Source: Myxococcota bacterium (GTDB lineage Bacteria > Myxococcota_A > UBA9160 > PR03). Taken from it: a DNA stretch of 11,697 nt. The stretch's first letter is position 1, and every line of letters begins with the position of its first letter. The translations under genes were made by a program, and so were the position numbers. The stretch spans positions 1-11,697 of the forward strand of contig JASJBO010000243.1 in the NCBI GenBank assembly GCA_030066475.1. Reading direction: 5' to 3'. This document shows, in pieces, positions 5,595-11,697 of the stretch. The notes below the pieces were generated by a model. That model saw nothing but the letters and a program-made list of their open reading frames with translations, made no database searches and was not told where the DNA came from.

Positions 5595-6725
5595 ATGCGG
5601 CGGCCCTGGATGACCCTCCTGCTCTCGATGTCGCTCGCCGGGAGTGCGAGCACGGGACACGGCGACCCGCCTCCGGGCGGCGCGGAGGGGTCTCGGCGCG
5701 CGCTGGCCGTTCTCACCGAGGCCCTCGACGATCCCGATCCCCTGATGCGCCGGGCGGCTGCCCGCTCGCTGGGCGTGCCGGGGCCCGCGCCGGCGGCGGT
5801 GCGCCCCCGGCTGCTCCGCATGCTGGCGGACCCCGATGCCGACGTGCGCCACGCCGCGCTCGAGGCGCTGCGCATCGCGGACCCCGACGGCGTGGAGCTG
5901 GCACCTGCCCTGCTCGCGCTGCTCGAGCACGACGACGCCGTGATCCGGCGCGGCGCCGCCGCCGCGCTCGGCCCGATGGCCCGCGCGCGACCCGGCCTGG
6001 TGCGCGAGCTCGTCGCGCAGCTCCAAAGCGGTGCGCCGGACACGGGCCGCGCCGCGGCCTACGGGCTCGCGATCGCGGGCGGCGACGCCGCGTCGGCGAT
6101 TCCCGCCCTGCACGACCTGCTCGAGGCCGGCGATCCGCTGCGCCGAGCGCTCGCGGCCGACACGCTCGGCCGCCTCGGGGTCACCACGCCCGCCGTCGTC
6201 GACTCGTTCGTGGCGAAGCTCGAGGGCGAGGACTTCCGCGAGCGCATGAGCGCTCTCGGCGCGCTGCGCAAGCTGGGCCCCCTCGCGCGCGACGCCGAGC
6301 CGGCGCTGCTGGCTGCGCTCGCCGACCCGGACCTCCAGGCGAGCCAGGCGGCCGCCCGCGCGCTGGTGGCCCTGCGCCGGGAGGATCCGGACGCCCTGCT
6401 GCCCGCGCTGGTCGAGCGACTCGGCGCGCCGCACGCCGAGACCCGCGCGGCCGCCGCCTATGCGCTCTACGAGCTGGGAGCGCCGGCCGCACCCGCGGTA
6501 CCGGCGCTCACCGCCCTGCTCGACGACCCCGACCCGCTGGCGCGGTCGTTCGCGGCGCGCGCCCTCGGCGGCGTCGGAGCCGCCGCGGAGCCCGCGCTGC
6601 CCGCGCTGGAGCGGGCCCGTCGGGACCCCGACTACCGCGTCCACACTTGGGCCTGGGACGCGATCCACCGGATCCGTCACGGCGAGGCGCCGCAGCCGTT
6701 CCCGAGCGCGCCCTTGCGGCGCTGA
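5595..6725 (+). CDS. Secreted HEAT-repeat protein
   Basis: The 376-residue product starts with a probable Sec signal peptide: basic MRRPW, then hydrophobic MTLLLSMSLAG, with likely signal peptidase I cleavage after about SAS (17-19). There is no lipobox cysteine. The rest is built from about ten HEAT repeats of 28-35 residues, beginning near 36, 68, 102, 135, 168, 200, 234, 267, 301 and 333. Many carry the typical D-P-D...R-x-x-A-A-x-A-L core, for example DDPDPLMRRAAARSL (45-59). HEAT solenoids are protein-binding scaffolds, here probably periplasmic or extracellular; no enzymatic domain is seen. The start could be ATG5595 or ATG5610; 5595 keeps the basic n-region. It is separated from its neighbours by hairpins and is probably its own transcription unit. 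Confidence 0.8.
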   Translation: MRRPWMTLLLSMSLAGSASTGHGDPPPGGAEGSRRALAVLTEALDDPDPLMRRAAARSLGVPGPAPAAVRPRLLRMLADPDADVRHAALEALRIADPDGVELAPALLALLEHDDAVIRRGAAAALGPMARARPGLVRELVAQLQSGAPDTGRAAAYGLAIAGGDAASAIPALHDLLEAGDPLRRALAADTLGRLGVTTPAVVDSFVAKLEGEDFRERMSALGALRKLGPLARDAEPALLAALADPDLQASQAAARALVALRREDPDALLPALVERLGAPHAETRAAAAYALYELGAPAAPAVPALTALLDDPDPLARSFAARALGGVGAAAEPALPALERARRDPDYRVHTWAWDAIHRIRHGEAPQPFPSAPLRR

Positions 6726-6773
6726 CCGGCGCGCGGACGGCTTCGCGAAGGAAGAGCGGCGGTACGGGGCCGA

Positions 6774-6801
6774 CGCCGTCGCGCCGACCGCCGCGACGGC
6801 G
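6774..6801 (+). terminator. Strong GC hairpin between HEAT gene and carboxylase gene
   Basis: A perfect 10-base inverted repeat (CGCCGTCGCG at 6774-6783, CGCGACGGCG at 6792-6801) encloses an eight-base loop. It lies 49 bases after the HEAT-gene stop and ends 15 bases before the -10 of the next gene. Without a T-run it is either a weak terminator or, since the -35 region of the next promoter falls inside its right arm, a possible protein-binding palindrome. Confidence 0.35.
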
Positions 6802-6816
6802 GCCGACGACATGCCA

Positions 6817-6822
6817 TAGAAT
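6817..6822 (+). promoter_or_regulatory. -10 element TAGAAT, leaderless-type spacing to GTG6829
   Basis: TAGAAT matches TATAAT at 4 of 6 positions and ends exactly six bases before the GTG start, so the predicted transcription start is the start codon itself. No Shine-Dalgarno sequence is present before GTG6829, in line with a leaderless message. No good -35 is seen. Confidence 0.45.
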
Positions 6823-6828
6823 GGCCGC

Positions 6829-8397
6829 GTGAGCTGGAAGCCCGAGGTCGAGGAGATCGAGCGCCGCCGCGAGCTGGCGGCCGAGCTGGGAGGGCCGGAA
6901 GCGGTCGAGCGGCAGCACGCGCTCGGGCGCCGCACCGTGCGCGAGCGCATCGACGGGCTCACCGACGCGGGGAGCTTTCGCGAGCACGGCGCCATCGCGG
7001 GCCACGCCGAGCTCGACGAGCAGGGCCGGATGGTGCGCTTCCATGCGGCAAACTACGTCGTGGGCGTCGCCCGCGTAGACGGGCGGCCGGTCGTGGTGGG
7101 CGGCGAGGACTTCACGCAGCGCGGCGGCTCGCCCTCGCCGGCCGGCCTGCGCAAGAGCGTCTACTCCGAGGATCTTGCGCTGCGCTACCGGCTGCCGCTG
7201 GTGCGCTTCCTCGAGGGCGGCGGCGGCAGCGTGGCCGGTCCGGCCAAGAGCAGGGGCGGCGGACCGCGCCCCGACCCCGGCGCCCCGGTCAACGCGCCGC
7301 CGCGCTTCCGCTCGATCGGCGAGGTGCTGGCGACGGTGCCCGTCGTGTCGGCCGCGGTGGGGCCGGTCGCCGGCTTTCCCGCTGCGCGCCTGGTGGCGTC
7401 GCACTTCTCGATCATGACCCGCCGCACGGCCCAGGTGCTGGTGGGCGGACCCGCGCTGGTGGCGCGCGCGCTGGGCGAGGAGAAGAGCAAGGAGGAGCTC
7501 GGCGGCGCGCAGGTGCACGGCCGCAACGGCGTGGTCGACAACGTGGCGGAAGACGAGGTCGAGGTCGACGCGCTGGTCCGCCGCTTCCTCTCCTACCTGC
7601 CGACCAACGTCTACGAGCTGCCGCCCGCGACGCCCTGCGGCGACGACCGAGAACGCTGCGAGGAGGAGCTGCTCTCGCTGGTGCCGCGCGACCGGCGCAA
7701 GATCTTCGACGCGCGCCGGCTGGTCGCGCTGGTGATGGACCGCGACTCCTTCTTCGAGCTGACGCCCGGCTGGGGCCGTTCTCAGGTCACCGGGCTCGCA
7801 CGTCTCGAGGGCCGCCCCGTCGGCGTCTGGATCAACGACAGCCGCTTCTACGCGGGCTCGATGACGGCCGACGGCGCGCAGAAGGCGCGCCGCTTCGTCG
7901 ACCTGTGCGACACCTTCCACCTCCCGATCGTGAGCTTCGTGGACGAGCCGGGCTTCATGATCGGCGCCCAGGCGGAGCGCGAGGCGACGATCCGCTACGG
8001 CGCGGCCGCGCTGATGGCCGTGCAGCAGTCCACCGTGCCCTGGGCGTCGGTCCACGTGCGCAAGGCCTACGGCGTGGCGGCCGCGGCGCACTTCGGGCCG
8101 GACGGCTACGTGCTGGCCTGGCCCTCGGCGGGCACCGGCGCGCTTCCGGTGGAGGGCGGCGTCGCCGTGGCGTTCCGCCGCGACATCGAGTCCGCCCCCG
8201 ACCCCGAGGCGCGGCGCGCCGAGCTCGAGGAGCAGATGGCGCGGCGCGGCAGCCCGTTCCCGCGCGCCGAGGCCTTCGGCGTGCACGACCTGATCGACCC
8301 GCGCCGCACGCGTCCGATGCTGTGCGAGTGGCGCGACTGGGTCGAGGCGCGCCTGCCCGAGCACCTGGGACGGCGCACCTACACCTACCGACCCTGA
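6829..8397 (+). CDS. Acyl-CoA carboxylase carboxyltransferase (beta) subunit
   Basis: The 522-residue product has the length of propionyl-/methylcrotonyl-CoA carboxylase beta chains and the tandem crotonase-fold carboxyltransferase domains. These enzymes move CO2 from carboxybiotin to an acyl-CoA. Seen: N-domain LEGGGGSVAG (128-137) followed by a Gly/Pro-rich loop, ELGGAQVH (223-230), and C-domain VDEPGFMIGAQAE (371-383), IRYGAAAL (388-395) and KAYGVAAAA (412-420). The usual N-domain GGARxQEG is replaced by GGGGSVAG, pointing to a less studied subgroup, so the acyl-CoA substrate is unknown. No biotin carboxylase or biotin carrier gene is in the window. ATG6811 stops at once (TAG 6817) and ATG6821 opens only a three-codon ORF, leaving GTG6829 as the start. 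Confidence 0.88.
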   Translation: MSWKPEVEEIERRRELAAELGGPEAVERQHALGRRTVRERIDGLTDAGSFREHGAIAGHAELDEQGRMVRFHAANYVVGVARVDGRPVVVGGEDFTQRGGSPSPAGLRKSVYSEDLALRYRLPLVRFLEGGGGSVAGPAKSRGGGPRPDPGAPVNAPPRFRSIGEVLATVPVVSAAVGPVAGFPAARLVASHFSIMTRRTAQVLVGGPALVARALGEEKSKEELGGAQVHGRNGVVDNVAEDEVEVDALVRRFLSYLPTNVYELPPATPCGDDRERCEEELLSLVPRDRRKIFDARRLVALVMDRDSFFELTPGWGRSQVTGLARLEGRPVGVWINDSRFYAGSMTADGAQKARRFVDLCDTFHLPIVSFVDEPGFMIGAQAEREATIRYGAAALMAVQQSTVPWASVHVRKAYGVAAAAHFGPDGYVLAWPSAGTGALPVEGGVAVAFRRDIESAPDPEARRAELEEQMARRGSPFPRAEAFGVHDLIDPRRTRPMLCEWRDWVEARLPEHLGRRTYTYRP

Positions 8398-8407
8398 GGA
8401 GACGCCC

Positions 8408-9223
8408 ATGGGCTACCGCCATCTCGAGCTGACGCGCGACGGGCACGTCGCGACCTGCTCCATCTCGAACCCGCCGACCCACACCCTCACCGCCCAGGGC
8501 GTGCTCGAGCTGGGCCAGCTGCTCGACGAGGTCGAGGCCGACACCTCGGTGCGCGTGCTGGTGCTGACCGGTGGTGGCGAGGACGTCTTCATCGCGCACT
8601 ACGAGGTGGGCGAGCTCGCCGACGCGGCCGAGCGCGGGTCGGGGAACGTGGCGGGCGCGACGCCGGACTCGAGCGAGAGCCGGCTGCACCCGTTCCACGA
8701 GCTGTGCCTGCGGCTCGAGGCCTCCCGCCTGGTCACGATCGCGGCGCTCAACGGAAGCGCCGCGGGTGGCGGCTGCGAGCTGTCGCTGGCGTGCGACTTC
8801 CGGCTGATGGCGCGCGGCCAGTTCCTGTACGGGCTGCCCGAGACCAGCGTCGGCATCATCCCGGGCGCCGGCGGCACCCAGCGCTTTGCGCGCCTGCTCG
8901 GCACCGCGCGCGCGCTCGACCTGATCCTGCACGCCCAGCTCCTGAGCCCCGACGACGCCCACGCCATCGGCCTGCTGCACCGCGTGTTCGAGGCCGACCA
9001 GTTCCGCGGCGAGGTCGCCGCCTTCGCCGCCGACCTCGCCGGCCGCGCCCCGCTGGCGCTCGCCGCGGCCAAGGACGCCATCCACCGCGGCAGCCGCGTC
9101 GCGCTCGACCGCGGCCTCGCGATCGAGCAGGAGTGCTTCGAGCGCACCATGCGCTCGAAGGACGCCGCTGGCGCCATGCGCGCCTGGCTGCGCGGCGAGA
9201 GCTGGGAGTGGCAGGGCGAGTAG
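8408..9223 (+). CDS. Enoyl-CoA hydratase/isomerase (crotonase) family protein
   Basis: The 271-residue product has the crotonase fold. The first oxyanion-hole region is FIAHYEVGEL (61-70, where typical members have F-x-A-G-A-D), and the second is NGSAAGGGCELSLACDF (115-131). Both catalytic glutamates of the hydratases appear to be present: E124 in GGCE and E145 in LPETSVG, followed by GAGGTQR (153-159). Hydration of an enoyl-CoA is therefore likely, but isomerase or hydrolase activity is possible and the unusual HYE (64-66) may change specificity. The start is clear: GAGGAG overlaps the upstream stop and lies six bases before ATG8408. The gap to the carboxyltransferase gene is 10 bases, so the two are co-transcribed and probably act on related CoA esters. 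Confidence 0.88.
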   Translation: MGYRHLELTRDGHVATCSISNPPTHTLTAQGVLELGQLLDEVEADTSVRVLVLTGGGEDVFIAHYEVGELADAAERGSGNVAGATPDSSESRLHPFHELCLRLEASRLVTIAALNGSAAGGGCELSLACDFRLMARGQFLYGLPETSVGIIPGAGGTQRFARLLGTARALDLILHAQLLSPDDAHAIGLLHRVFEADQFRGEVAAFAADLAGRAPLALAAAKDAIHRGSRVALDRGLAIEQECFERTMRSKDAAGAMRAWLRGESWEWQGE

Positions 9224-9239
9224 CCGGCGCGCCCTCGGC

Positions 9240-9245
9240 TATGCT
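9240..9245 (+). promoter_or_regulatory. Possible -10 element before the LLM oxidoreductase gene
   Basis: TATGCT (9240-9245) matches the -10 consensus at 4 of 6 positions and lies 27 bases before ATG9273. No clear -35 is seen. The LLM gene may equally be read through from the upstream pair, since only 49 bases separate them. Confidence 0.3.
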
Positions 9246-9272
9246 GCGCCTGCTGCCACGAGGAGCCCCTTG

Positions 9273-10139
9273 ATGCGTTTCAGCTTCGCCGAGGCGATGT
9301 GCGATCCGAGCCACCTGCTGCCGCTGGCGGTCGCGTGCGACCAGTCCGGCTGGACGTCGTTCACGGTGCCCGACAGCATCTGCTACCCCGAGGTCTCCGA
9401 CTCGAAGTACCCGTACACGCCGGACGGCGAGCGGCACTTCCTGGAGGACAGGCCCTTCATCGAGCCCTTCACCCTGATCCCGGCGATGGGTGCAGTGACC
9501 GAGCGGCTGCGCTTCACGACCTTCGTGGTGAAGCTGCCGATCCGCCAGCCGGTGCTGGTGGCCAAGCAGGCGGCCTCGGTGGCGGTGCTGACCGGCAACC
9601 GCTTCGGCTTCGGTGTGGGCCTGTCGCCCTGGCCCGAGGACTTCCGGGTCTGCGGCCAGGAGTGGAAGGGCCGCGGTCCGCGCATGGACGAGATGATCGA
9701 GATCATCCGCGGCCTCACGGCGGGCGGCTTCTACGAGTTCCACGGCAAGTACTACGACCTCGAGTCGATCAAGATCTGCCCGACGCCCAGCGAGCCGATT
9801 CCGATCCTGATCGGCGGCCACGCCGAGCCGGCGCTGCGCCGCGCCGCGCGCATCGGCGACGGCTGGATGCACGCCGGCGGCGACGCGGAGGCGCTCGAAG
9901 GCTACCTGACCCGGCTCGCCGAGCTGCGGCGCGAGTACGGCCGCGAGAACGAGCCGTTCGAGATCCACGTGATCTCGATGGACGCCTACACCGTGGACGG
10001 GATCAAGCGGCTCGAGGACAAGGGGATCACCGACGTGATCGTGGGCTTCCGCAACGCCTACGAGGCCGACACCATGCCGCTGCAGCAGAAGATCGACGCG
10101 CTGCGCGGCTTCGCCGACAACGTCATCGCGAAGCTGTGA
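9273..10139 (+). CDS. LLM-class flavin-dependent oxidoreductase
   Basis: The 288-residue product is a luciferase-like monooxygenase family TIM barrel using FMN or F420. Recognisable segments are LPIRQPVLVAKQAASVAVL (88-106), GNRFGFGVGLSPWPEDF (108-124), RGPRMDEMIEIIRGL (134-148), FHGKYYDL (156-163) and PIPILIGGHAEPALRRAA (175-192). These resemble F420-dependent LLM oxidoreductases more than bacterial luciferase, but cofactor choice cannot be read with certainty. ATG9273 is preferred over TTG9270 because CGAGGAG (9259-9265) sits seven bases upstream. The last 17 bases overlap the end of the iron-sulfur gene on the other strand. It follows the carboxyltransferase and crotonase genes and may oxidise or reduce a related intermediate; that link is only positional. 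Confidence 0.87.
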   Translation: MRFSFAEAMCDPSHLLPLAVACDQSGWTSFTVPDSICYPEVSDSKYPYTPDGERHFLEDRPFIEPFTLIPAMGAVTERLRFTTFVVKLPIRQPVLVAKQAASVAVLTGNRFGFGVGLSPWPEDFRVCGQEWKGRGPRMDEMIEIIRGLTAGGFYEFHGKYYDLESIKICPTPSEPIPILIGGHAEPALRRAARIGDGWMHAGGDAEALEGYLTRLAELRREYGRENEPFEIHVISMDAYTVDGIKRLEDKGITDVIVGFRNAYEADTMPLQQKIDALRGFADNVIAKL

Positions 10140-10797
10140 GCCCGAGGAAGGCGTCCATGTGGTGGCGCGCCTGGGCGGGCGCGTAGCGCAGCTCGGGCGC
10201 CACCGGGCAGGCGCGCCGCGCGCGACAGCCCTCGCCGCGACAGTCCCTTCCCTGACGGCCCCGCACGTGGGCGGCACAGCGCGCGTGGTCGTAGCCGTCC
10301 ACGGTGAATGCGCCGACCGGGCACGTCGACAGGCACGCGCGCTCCGCGCAGGAGGTGCACGGACCGGGCCGCGTGTCGGGCGGGTCCAGCGTCGACTGAT
10401 CGGGGTAGGCGATCGCGCCGCGGAACGCGCTCCAAAGGCCGAAGTCGGGGTGGACCAGGATGCCGATCGGCGAGCGGTGGAAGGCGCCCGCGCGCAACGC
10501 CCAGCGCTGGAACGGCCAGGCGGGCTCGTCGCGGGGCATCAGCACGCGGCCGTCGGCGGGCGCCGCCACCTCGCGCAGCCGCGCCTCGGCCCAGGTGTCG
10601 AGCGGGTCGGGGCCCGCCGGTTGCTCGCGCGTGAAGGCCCGCCACATCGCCGGACCGACGTTGCCGACCAGCACCAGGGTGCCCGCCGGCCGACCGTCCT
10701 CGAGGGGCGGTACCGCGTCCCCGGGCTCCGGGTGGAAGGCACCCAGCAGCGTGAGGCTGCGACGCACCAGGGAGCCCTCGATCTCCCGAAGCTGCAT
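10123..10797 (-). CDS. Ferredoxin-like iron-sulfur protein with two 4Fe-4S motifs
   Basis: The 224-residue product has an N-terminal region (about 1-140) with TLVLVGNVGPAMWRAF (40-55), DPLDTWAEARL (64-74) and GILVHPDFGLWSAFRGAI (112-129). Two cysteine clusters follow: C147, C150, C155 and C159-Pro, then C174, C186, C191 and C197-Pro, eight cysteines suited to two 4Fe-4S centres. The N-terminal part resembles the fold shared by QueG, reductive dehalogenases and CblC (a corrinoid-binding fold) to my eye, but this is tentative. It is likely a cytoplasmic electron-transfer or redox protein. ATG10797 is chosen because a -10 (10804-10809) ends six bases upstream, so further in-frame extension would cross the promoter. 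No signal peptide. Confidence 0.75.
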   Translation of the reverse strand: MQLREIEGSLVRRSLTLLGAFHPEPGDAVPPLEDGRPAGTLVLVGNVGPAMWRAFTREQPAGPDPLDTWAEARLREVAAPADGRVLMPRDEPAWPFQRWALRAGAFHRSPIGILVHPDFGLWSAFRGAIAYPDQSTLDPPDTRPGPCTSCAERACLSTCPVGAFTVDGYDHARCAAHVRGRQGRDCRGEGCRARRACPVAPELRYAPAQARHHMDAFLGLTASR

Positions 10798-10803
10798 GCC
10801 GGG

Positions 10804-10809
10804 AGGATA
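10804..10809 (-). promoter_or_regulatory. -10 element TATCCT, leaderless-type spacing to the iron-sulfur gene
   Basis: On the minus strand TATCCT (4 to 5 of 6 to TATAAT) ends exactly six bases before ATG10797, with no Shine-Dalgarno sequence between. This is the same geometry as at 6817-6829 and suggests a leaderless transcript. Confidence 0.45.
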
Positions 10810-10823
10810 GACGCCCGAACGGG

Positions 10824-10829
10824 TATCAT
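10824..10829 (+). promoter_or_regulatory. -10 element TATCAT of the aminotransferase gene
   Basis: TATCAT (5 of 6 to TATAAT) predicts a transcription start near 10836 and a 23-base leader. That leader holds GGAGG (10841-10845) and GGAG (10849-10852), the latter six bases before ATG10859. It lies only 14 bases from the opposing -10 at 10804-10809, so the two divergent promoters overlap and polymerase binding is probably mutually exclusive. Confidence 0.5.
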
Positions 10830-10858
10830 CGATCCGCCTCGGAGGCACGGAGAACGCC

Positions 10859-11697
10859 ATGTCGACCCCCAGCATCCCCACGCTCGAGGACCTCGACCGC
10901 GCCCACGTGATCCACCCGATCACCGAGTTCCGCACCCACGAGCGCAAGGGGCCGCGCGTGATCGTGGGCGGCAAGGGCATCCGGCTCGAGATGAACGACG
11001 GCCGCTCGGTGATCGACGGCTTCTCGGGCCTGTTCAACATCAACGTCGGCCACGGCCGCACCGAGATCGGCGAGGCGGTGGCGCGACAGATGCGCCAGGT
11101 GGCCTACTACCCCTCGTTCTGGGACTTCTCCACCGAGCCCGCCATCCGCCTGGCCGAGCGGCTCGCCGCGCTCGTGCCGGACGGCACCGAGCTCGACCAC
11201 TTCCTGTTCACCACCGGCGGCTCCGACGCCAACGAGACCAACTTCCGGCTGGCGCGGCTCTACCACGCGGTGCGGGGCCATCCCGGCCGCACGAAGGTCT
11301 TGTCGCGCCGCCAGTCGTACCACGGCATCACTAAGGGCGCGGCCGGTGCCACCACCCTGCCCGCCTACCACATCTACGAGGAGCCCGACCCGCTCCACAT
11401 TTCGACGGCGGCCCCCTACTGCTTCCGGTGCGAGGCGGGCAAGACGCACCCCGGCTGCGGGCTGCCGTGCGTCGAGGACGTCGCCGCGGTGCTCGAGCGC
11501 GAGGGCCCCGAGACCGTGGCCGCGGTGATCGCCGAGCCCGTGCTGGGCACGGGCGGCATCATCCCGCCCCCGGCCGAGTACTTCGGCCGGCTCCAGGAGA
11601 TCTGTCGCGCGCACGACGTGCTGCTGATCCTCGACGAGGTGATCACGGGCTTCGGCCGCACCGGCCGCTGGTTCGGGATGCAGACCTACGACATCCG
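10859..11697 (+). CDS. Class III PLP-dependent aminotransferase (3' end beyond the window)
   Basis: The reading frame stays open to the right edge, giving the first 279 residues of what is usually a 440-470 residue enzyme. Class III (omega-aminotransferase) motifs are clear: TGGSDANE (119-126, phosphate-binding), SYHGIT (153-158, ring-stacking region), IAEPVLGTGG (224-233) and LILDEVITGFGRTGRWFG (256-273), with D259 as the residue that binds the pyridine nitrogen. The catalytic lysine lies beyond the window. A cysteine-rich loop, C188, C191, C200 and C204 in PYCFRCEAGKTHPGCG, is typical of a subgroup that includes taurine/beta-alanine-type and related aminotransferases. The amino donor cannot be named. 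The start has a good ribosome site (GGAG 10849-10852). Confidence 0.9.
   Translation, partial: MSTPSIPTLEDLDRAHVIHPITEFRTHERKGPRVIVGGKGIRLEMNDGRSVIDGFSGLFNINVGHGRTEIGEAVARQMRQVAYYPSFWDFSTEPAIRLAERLAALVPDGTELDHFLFTTGGSDANETNFRLARLYHAVRGHPGRTKVLSRRQSYHGITKGAAGATTLPAYHIYEEPDPLHISTAAPYCFRCEAGKTHPGCGLPCVEDVAAVLEREGPETVAAVIAEPVLGTGGIIPPPAEYFGRLQEICRAHDVLLILDEVITGFGRTGRWFGMQTYDI

Noticed and set aside
6821..6832. ATG6821 as a start or mini-leader (three codons, stop overlapping GTG6829)
   Set aside because: It has no ribosome site, overlaps the predicted -10 and would lie before the predicted transcription start, so it is probably coincidental.
5559..8409. Long minus-strand ORFs (for example 5559-6995 and 6508-8409) opposite the HEAT and carboxyltransferase genes
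   Set aside because: They are the usual open antisense frames of GC-rich coding DNA: Arg/Ala/Gly/His-rich, no recognisable domain, and fully covered by plus-strand genes with clear family motifs.
8856..10277. Minus-strand ORF opposite the crotonase and LLM genes
   Set aside because: It overlaps three genes that have clear motifs, and its translation is compositionally biased with no domain signature.
10159..11334. Plus-strand 391-residue ORF over the iron-sulfur gene and aminotransferase
   Set aside because: Its translation is Arg/Pro/Gly-rich without motifs. The same DNA encodes the minus-strand ferredoxin-like protein and, in another frame, the class III aminotransferase.
1..11697. CRISPR array, tRNA, rRNA, insertion sequence or prophage genes
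   Set aside because: No regularly spaced repeats, tRNA-like cloverleaf, rRNA sequence, transposase or phage protein motif was seen on either strand.

Overview
The window is GC-rich bacterial DNA with tightly packed genes, GTG starts and 1 to 4 base gene overlaps. Only two short AT-rich islands break this pattern (about 1-50 and 634-693), and both look like promoter/operator regions. The gene content (flavin-dependent luciferase-like oxidoreductase, acyl-CoA carboxylase beta chain, crotonase, HEAT-repeat protein, lipid methyltransferases) suits an environmental, probably uncultivated lineage such as a myxobacterial, deltaproteobacterial or similar high-GC group. No rRNA, tRNA or marker gene is present to settle this.

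Left part (1-5519), lipid-modification locus. A small four-helix membrane protein of unknown function (120-584) is preceded by a possible 18-codon leader ORF with a strong ribosome binding site. Then comes a compact five-gene run: SRPBCC lipid-binding-type protein (720-1223), CFA/coclaurine-N-methyltransferase-like SAM methyltransferase (1220-2263), FAD-dependent amine-oxidase-fold oxidoreductase (2260-3510), DUF1365 protein (3514-4287) and a second, divergent CFA-synthase-like methyltransferase (4284-5519). The FAD protein, DUF1365 and CFA methyltransferase trio is a known conserved cluster linked to methylated or modified membrane fatty acids and to photo-oxidative stress in other bacteria. 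Both transcription units carry a related bipartite AT-rich box over the predicted -35 region, followed by a shared CTARGATTCG block containing the -10. This suggests one regulator controls both; a CarH/LitR-type B12 light sensor is a testable candidate.

Middle (5520-6828). One secreted HEAT-repeat protein (5595-6725) is bracketed by two GC-rich hairpins (5525-5548 and 6774-6801).

Right part (6829-11697), CoA-ester and redox genes. An acyl-CoA carboxylase carboxyltransferase subunit (6829-8397) and an enoyl-CoA hydratase/isomerase (8408-9223) are probably co-transcribed, followed by an LLM flavin-dependent oxidoreductase (9273-10139). On the opposite strand a two-cluster iron-sulfur protein (10123-10797) overlaps the LLM gene tail to tail. 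It is divergently transcribed from a class III aminotransferase that runs off the right edge (10859-11697). Two genes (6829 and 10797) have a -10 hexamer ending exactly six bases before the start codon, which is the spacing of leaderless transcripts.

All calls come from reading the sequence. Family assignments rest on recognised motifs and not on searches. The claim of a novel system is modest: the most interesting parts are the paired operator boxes and the two-methyltransferase lipid operon.
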